Source of the DNA: Bacteroidales bacterium
GTDB lineage: Bacteria; Bacteroidota; Bacteroidia; Bacteroidales; Paludibacteraceae
DNA length: 64,000 bases
Direction: 5' to 3'
Assembly (NCBI GenBank): GCA_012837935.1
Contig: DUQG01000038.1
Coordinates: forward strand, 163,734 to 227,733
Shown here: positions 60,021 through 64,000 of the stretch, one piece after another
How the letters are laid out: each line of letters starts with the position of its first letter
Numbering within the stretch: position 1 is the stretch's first letter
Translations under genes and position numbers: made by a program
Notes under the pieces: generated by a model
Database searches by the model: none
Told to the model about the DNA's origin: nothing
Seen by the model: the letters and a program-made list of their open reading frames with translations, nothing else

Positions 60021-60665
60021 TTAATCAAAAAACTCTTCCAACTTTTTGCTTAAATCATCAAAAAGTTCAGAGCTTGAACCATCTAATCCTAAATCTTTTT
60101 TAGCGTTATAAAATTTCTCTTTTGCCGAGTTTTCACCACGGATTGCTGCCCAAAATAGTTGAGTAATAATGGCGTCCGAATCTGTAATATTCGGTGTGTT
60201 TTTATCAAATTCAGTAGCAAATTGAGCAATTTCGTCTTCATTAATATCACGGACAATACTTAATTGTTTGTCATCAAACTTAATAGTTTCTGTTGCCCAA
60301 ACAAATTTGTCTTCACCAAATTTAAAATACTCGCCTAACACAAGTTTGTCGTCTTCGGTGTAAACTGTCCACTCTTTCGTTGCACCTTTTGTAGCAAGAA
60401 CGGTTTTTGTTTCACAATCAAAAACAATAAACTCCGAATAAACATCATTTTCAATATGTCCGCGAAGAGCAAATTGTTTGTCACCAACTTGGAAAATAGT
60501 ATCCGGTTTTTCGCCTTCTGCAAACAAATCGTTTTGTGGACAAGTGCACTCATTTTCTGCCTTTTGTTTTTCTTGTTTTGGTTGGCAGGATGTTGGGATA
60601 ATAAAGGCTGCCAAAAGGATTGCAATAACAATCATTGTTGAATTTCTTTTCATAAGTGTATTCAT
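60021..60665 (-). CDS. Unknown lipoprotein
   Basis: A 214-residue exported protein: hydrophobic signal MIVIAILLAAFIIPTSC with a loose lipobox (acylated Cys at about 27), then a Cys-containing linker (ENECTCPQND) and an acidic mature domain with mixed strands (DKQFALRGHIENDVYSEFIVFD). A second in-frame ATG at 60653 (MKRNSTM) is an equally good start. Family not recognised. It is co-transcribed with cutC (2-bp gap). Confidence 0.75.
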   Translation of the reverse strand: MNTLMKRNSTMIVIAILLAAFIIPTSCQPKQEKQKAENECTCPQNDLFAEGEKPDTIFQVGDKQFALRGHIENDVYSEFIVFDCETKTVLATKGATKEWTVYTEDDKLVLGEYFKFGEDKFVWATETIKFDDKQLSIVRDINEDEIAQFATEFDKNTPNITDSDAIITQLFWAAIRGENSAKEKFYNAKKDLGLDGSSSELFDDLSKKLEEFFD

Positions 60666-60891
60666 AAAATTAGTTGTTAAAAAGATATAAATTGATTAAT
60701 TGTGATTTTATGAAAATAGCGTGGAACCTTGTATTTGTTCGCACTATTCATCGTTACAAATTTAGTGAAATAATCCGAGTTTTGAAAGTAAGCAAAGTCT
60801 TTTTAAAAATACAAAAATAAGTAATTTTCTTTTGATGCTGTACATTCAATGTCAAGGTGAAAACGCACTTTGTTGTAAAATAAAAGATTGA

Positions 60892-60983
60892 AACCGCAAA
60901 GGACACAAAGAGTAACGCCAAGCACGCAAAGTTGTTAAAAGCTCATGGCGTTCTTTGCGAAAAACTTAGCGTTCTTTGCGGTT
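60892..60983. repeat. Inverted repeat of GCAAAG/CTTTGC type
   Basis: AACCGCAAAGGACACAAAG at the left pairs imperfectly with CTTAGCGTTCTTTGCGGTT at the right, with a second internal pair (CGCAAAG / CTTTGCG). It lies in the gap between the GH2 gene and the lipoprotein gene; the rest of that 354-bp gap shows nothing recognisable. Confidence 0.7.
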
Positions 60984-61019
60984 AAAGAAAACATTATAAA
61001 TGAAACTCAGAACTCCAAA

Positions 61020-63611
61020 CTAATACGTTTCTCTCAAATGCTTCACACTTATCTCATATTTCTCATTCTGCTTAATCTTCGGCGATGTAATCGTAATCAC
61101 TCGTTTTTCTCCCGGTAGCAAATCAAAGAAATTATCCGTGAACTTCGCTCCTTGTACAGGGAATTCAATAAATACATCTTTGGCTAAGCGTTTGCTTGAA
61201 AGTGTTACCGTGATTTTGCCGTTTTCTTGTTTTACTTTGGTTTGAATGTTTGTTTCCGGTAAATTCAAGTTTTTCGGCACATCAAAATAGTGAATTTCCT
61301 GCCCGATTACTTTTCCTTTTTTATCCGAAAGTTTCGCAAGTATGAAACAGTTTTTTCGCTGTGCTTCGGTAACAAAACTATCGCTGTTTATCGTATGCAC
61401 AATTTCGGATGCATTGGCTTTTGCCGTGATGGATTTATTGATTCTTTTCACTCTTTTGCCCGAAAAATCAATCAGTTCAATGCTTAGTTTCAGTCCGGTC
61501 TCATCTTGCAATTTATCCGAAAGCGTGTAAAATTCGACATTTCCATTTTGCTCGTAAACGTGAACTGTAAGCGGCTTAAACGCATCACGAGCGTGGTAAT
61601 GCATCGCTTTCCAATTGCCGTAATAATCAATTCCCGCCCACGAAACCACAGGCCAACTGTCGTTCAACTGCCAATAGAGCGAACCCATGCAGAACGGACG
61701 ATTTCTGCGGTGTGCTTTCATACCCAAGCTCATTCCGCGTCCCTGCATCACCAAACCGATATAGACAAAATCTTCGAAGTTTTTCGGCGTGTGGTAATAG
61801 CGGTCCATATATTCTTTGATGGCATCGTTTCCGGTGGTGCTTTTTTGGTGGGTAAGCATCGTTTCGCTCTCCAAATACCACTCATCCGACGGCGCAAAAC
61901 TGCGGATGGTTTTCATTTCGGGAAATGCCTGAAATCCGAATTCGCTCATAAATCGAGGTACACGTTCGTTCAAAATTTCAAAAGGCTGCCTGCCATACCA
62001 AACGCCCCAATAGTGCGCATCACCCAACTTTTGCCCTTCGGGTCTGCCCCAATTGGCGGTGTCCGGCGAAGTGTGAACGTAAGCTTTTTCGGGGTCAAGT
62101 TCAGCTACCTTTTTCGGTAAAAGTTCTTTGAAAAGCTTGTGGTAACCGACTTTAAATCCTTCAAAAACTTCCGGCGTATATTTTTGGTCCCAACCCCAAT
62201 ATTTCAATGCTTCCGCCACTTCGTTATTTCCGCACCAAAATACTACGGAAGGATTATTGCGTAAGCGTTTCAGATTGTATTCCGCTTCTTTTTCTACATT
62301 GTCGAGAAATGCCCGGTCATGTGGGTAAGTGGTGCAGGCAAACATAAAATCCTGCCATACCAAAATCCCCTTTTCGTCGGCTAATTGGTAGAAATAATCA
62401 TCTTCGTAAAATCCACCGCCCCAAACGCGCACCATATTCATATTCGCTTCGCAAATGTTCTCGAAAAGTAGGTCGTAGTAGGCTTTATCTTGTTGTGTGT
62501 TAATGATTTCGCCCGGAATGTAGTTGGCGCCTTTGGCAAAAATCGGAATTCCGTTCACTTTGAAATAGTAGGATTTTCCCATTTCGTTTTGCGGTGGAAC
62601 GGGTGCTTTGTCGTCTTCTCTGACAAATTCTATTTTCCGAAGTCCGGCTGTAACTGTTTTGCTGTCAATCTCTTTGTTGTCGGCAAAAACCGTTACTATA
62701 AAACTATACAGATTTTGCTCACCCCAATCTTTCGGCATCCAAAGTTTCGGATTTTCAATTTCCAACGGGATGTTAATTTGATTTTTCCCTTTATTAATTA
62801 TAAAGGATTTTCTAATGCTTTCTGTGATAAATTTTGACCGTTTTGGTGCGTAGCTTATCTCAACTTCCACATTTTTTGCTGTTTCCGAAAGCAAATTAAT
62901 CTCGATTTGATTATCAATTACCGCTTTTTCTTGACTAATATCCACTTGCTTTACCCAATAATCTTCCACGCGAGCCTGATTGTAAAAATGTAGCTCTACA
63001 GGTCGCCAAATACCGATTTGCACCATTCGCATGCCCCAATCCCAACCAAAATGATACGGTGCTTTTCGTGCGTAAACGCTCACGCGCGGCAGTCGGTGGT
63101 CGTTGTCGGCAGGATAATCGAAACCGCTTGTGAGATGTGCAGGCATCAGATGATTGACAGGCGAATAAAATCGGATGTAAAGCTTGTTTTCACCGACTTT
63201 AAGCAGGTTTTTCACCGATGTTTCGTAAGCGATAAACATATTTTCTGCACTCAGGATTTTCGAGCCATTCAGATAGACATCGGCATAAGTGTCCAATCCT
63301 TTGAAAATCAGCAAAGCATCATCGTGTTTTAGCTGTTCGGCGGTAACTTGAAAGCTTTTTCGGTAATCCCAATTCTTGTCTTCCACCCATTGCACCAACT
63401 TTTCATTCGTGCGCCAATACGGGTCAGGCAGTTTCTCCAAACGAATTAAATCACGCTGCACCGAACCCGGCACAACCGCTGTCTTCCACTCGTTTTTACC
63501 ACTTTCAGAAAATTGCCAATCGGCATTCAAGTTGATTGTTTCGCTGTTTTGCGCCTTTATCATAGAAAATGAAAAAGCAAACAGCAAGATTATTAGTGTT
63601 CTAAGTTTCAT
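61020..63611 (-). CDS. Beta-mannosidase-type glycoside hydrolase (GH2)
   Basis: An 863-residue exported GH2 enzyme. Signal peptide 1-20 (ends MIKA). N-terminal sugar-binding domain (LNADWQFSESGKNEWKTAVVPGSV), immunoglobulin-like domain, then the TIM barrel with acid/base E464 (WCGNNEVAEA) and nucleophile E557 (FMSEFGFQAFP). The segments WDWGMRMVQIGIWRPVEL and PHDRAFLDNVEKEAEYNLKRLRNNPS match beta-mannosidases better than galactosidases or glucuronidases. It releases terminal beta-mannose, for example the core mannose of N-glycans, and would complement the GH20 hexosaminidase. Length is in the family range. Confidence 0.94.
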   Translation of the reverse strand: MKLRTLIILLFAFSFSMIKAQNSETINLNADWQFSESGKNEWKTAVVPGSVQRDLIRLEKLPDPYWRTNEKLVQWVEDKNWDYRKSFQVTAEQLKHDDALLIFKGLDTYADVYLNGSKILSAENMFIAYETSVKNLLKVGENKLYIRFYSPVNHLMPAHLTSGFDYPADNDHRLPRVSVYARKAPYHFGWDWGMRMVQIGIWRPVELHFYNQARVEDYWVKQVDISQEKAVIDNQIEINLLSETAKNVEVEISYAPKRSKFITESIRKSFIINKGKNQINIPLEIENPKLWMPKDWGEQNLYSFIVTVFADNKEIDSKTVTAGLRKIEFVREDDKAPVPPQNEMGKSYYFKVNGIPIFAKGANYIPGEIINTQQDKAYYDLLFENICEANMNMVRVWGGGFYEDDYFYQLADEKGILVWQDFMFACTTYPHDRAFLDNVEKEAEYNLKRLRNNPSVVFWCGNNEVAEALKYWGWDQKYTPEVFEGFKVGYHKLFKELLPKKVAELDPEKAYVHTSPDTANWGRPEGQKLGDAHYWGVWYGRQPFEILNERVPRFMSEFGFQAFPEMKTIRSFAPSDEWYLESETMLTHQKSTTGNDAIKEYMDRYYHTPKNFEDFVYIGLVMQGRGMSLGMKAHRRNRPFCMGSLYWQLNDSWPVVSWAGIDYYGNWKAMHYHARDAFKPLTVHVYEQNGNVEFYTLSDKLQDETGLKLSIELIDFSGKRVKRINKSITAKANASEIVHTINSDSFVTEAQRKNCFILAKLSDKKGKVIGQEIHYFDVPKNLNLPETNIQTKVKQENGKITVTLSSKRLAKDVFIEFPVQGAKFTDNFFDLLPGEKRVITITSPKIKQNEKYEISVKHLRETY

Positions 63612-63683
63612 GGTTTTTATTTTAAGAAAATTGAAAATACTCTTTTATCTTAATATAACGTGAGTTCGATATAAGAAATTAAT

Positions 63684-64000
63684 AAAAAGGTTAGCATAAT
63701 TCAGACTTAATTACTATCTTTATAGTGCTGAAATACAGACAAATAACTAAATTCTCATCACTATGCTAACCATCAACGAAGTTACTGAAATTTTCTATTT
63801 ATGCGATAATTTTACAAAAGAATTTGAAAAATCATATGAAAATCGTGTTTTACTACAAGAAAACGGTAAAAAGACAAGAAATAAACCAAATAGACTTTCT
63901 CACAGTGAAGTAATGACCATTTTAATTTCCTTTCATCTGGGAGGATATAGGAATTTGAAACATTACTACTTGAATTACGTCTGTGTACATATGACTAGTG
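63684..64000 (+). mobile_element. Insertion sequence of IS982 type, left part
   Basis: The left end lies upstream of the transposase, probably near 63684-63700 (AAAGGTTAGCATAATTC); the exact terminus cannot be fixed without the other end, which lies outside the window. A TATCTTTA promoter-like element is at 63715-63722. Confidence 0.65.
63763..64000 (+). CDS. IS982-family transposase, N-terminal part
   Basis: Open from an ATG at 63763 to the window edge (79 residues). The sequence begins MLTINEVTEIFYLCDNF and continues with NKPNRLSHSEVMTILISFHLGGYRNLKHYYL, the conserved N-terminus of IS982-type transposases of Bacteroidota. The catalytic DDE residues lie further on and are not in the window, so intactness cannot be judged. 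Confidence 0.85.
   Translation, partial: MLTINEVTEIFYLCDNFTKEFEKSYENRVLLQENGKKTRNKPNRLSHSEVMTILISFHLGGYRNLKHYYLNYVCVHMTS

Noticed and set aside
1..64000. tRNA or rRNA genes
   Set aside because: No cloverleaf-like segment with the usual conserved bases or rRNA-like sequence was noticed; the integrated element uses a protein-gene end, not a tRNA.

Overview
The window comes from a low-to-moderate GC member of the Bacteroidota, most likely Bacteroidales. Three things point there. Promoters follow the TTTG / TAnnTTTG pattern of that phylum, and ribosome binding sites are almost absent. There are many SusD-free but typical Bacteroidota proteins (lipoproteins with loose lipoboxes, GH20 and GH2 glycosidases, an Mpi-type invertase). 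The intergenic regions carry decaying short repeats. This is inferred from the sequence alone; no species is claimed.

Layout. 1-2.6 kb: an outer-membrane barrel (cut by the window edge) and a BlaI/BlaR1-type sensor pair. 2.7-10.7 kb: a histidine-degradation operon on the minus strand (hutH, hutU, hutI, ftcD), invaded by two nearly identical REP-associated tyrosine transposase (RAYT) units and a third copy without a transposase. 10.9-14.3 kb: a MATE exporter and lepA. 14.6-25.4 kb: a plus-strand catabolic cluster (thiolase, NAD-type short-chain dehydrogenase, sodium:solute symporter, acyl-CoA transferase, two degenerate KAS III proteins, a lipoprotein, an outer-membrane barrel, a lipoprotein alpha/beta hydrolase). 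It reads as a route for importing and cleaving a 3-hydroxy acid such as 3-hydroxybutyrate. 25.5-32 kb: a helical-repeat protein, oadB with a very short oadG-like partner (not an obvious ORF), DedA, TerC, and two small lipoproteins, one frameshifted. 32.2-41 kb: uvrA, ppdK, a nucleoside phosphorylase and mnmE.

41.0-49.7 kb: an 8.6-kb integrated element sits in the 3' end of mnmE, bounded by an 18-bp direct repeat that contains the last codons and stop of mnmE. It carries a tyrosine integrase, excisionase-like HTH proteins, a VRR-NUC-like nuclease, a RepA/DnaB-like ATPase followed by iteron-like repeats, a fragment resembling a phage tape-measure N-terminus, and a divergent XRE repressor switch. 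It has no relaxase and no virion genes, so it looks like a phage satellite or a minimal integrative element.

49.8-56.6 kb: a defence-type island with a Fic protein, a striking array of six 40-41-bp hairpins with compensating arm changes, and a single-chain type IIG restriction-modification enzyme. Tail-to-tail with it lies a second, silent target-recognition cassette in inverted orientation, followed by an Mpi-like serine invertase. This is the most interesting system in the window: inversion would swap the C-terminal specificity half of the enzyme in frame.

56.7-64 kb: host-type glycan metabolism (GH20 hexosaminidase, CutC-family protein, a lipoprotein, GH2 beta-mannosidase) and the start of an IS982-type transposase at the edge. 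No tRNA, rRNA or CRISPR array was recognised.
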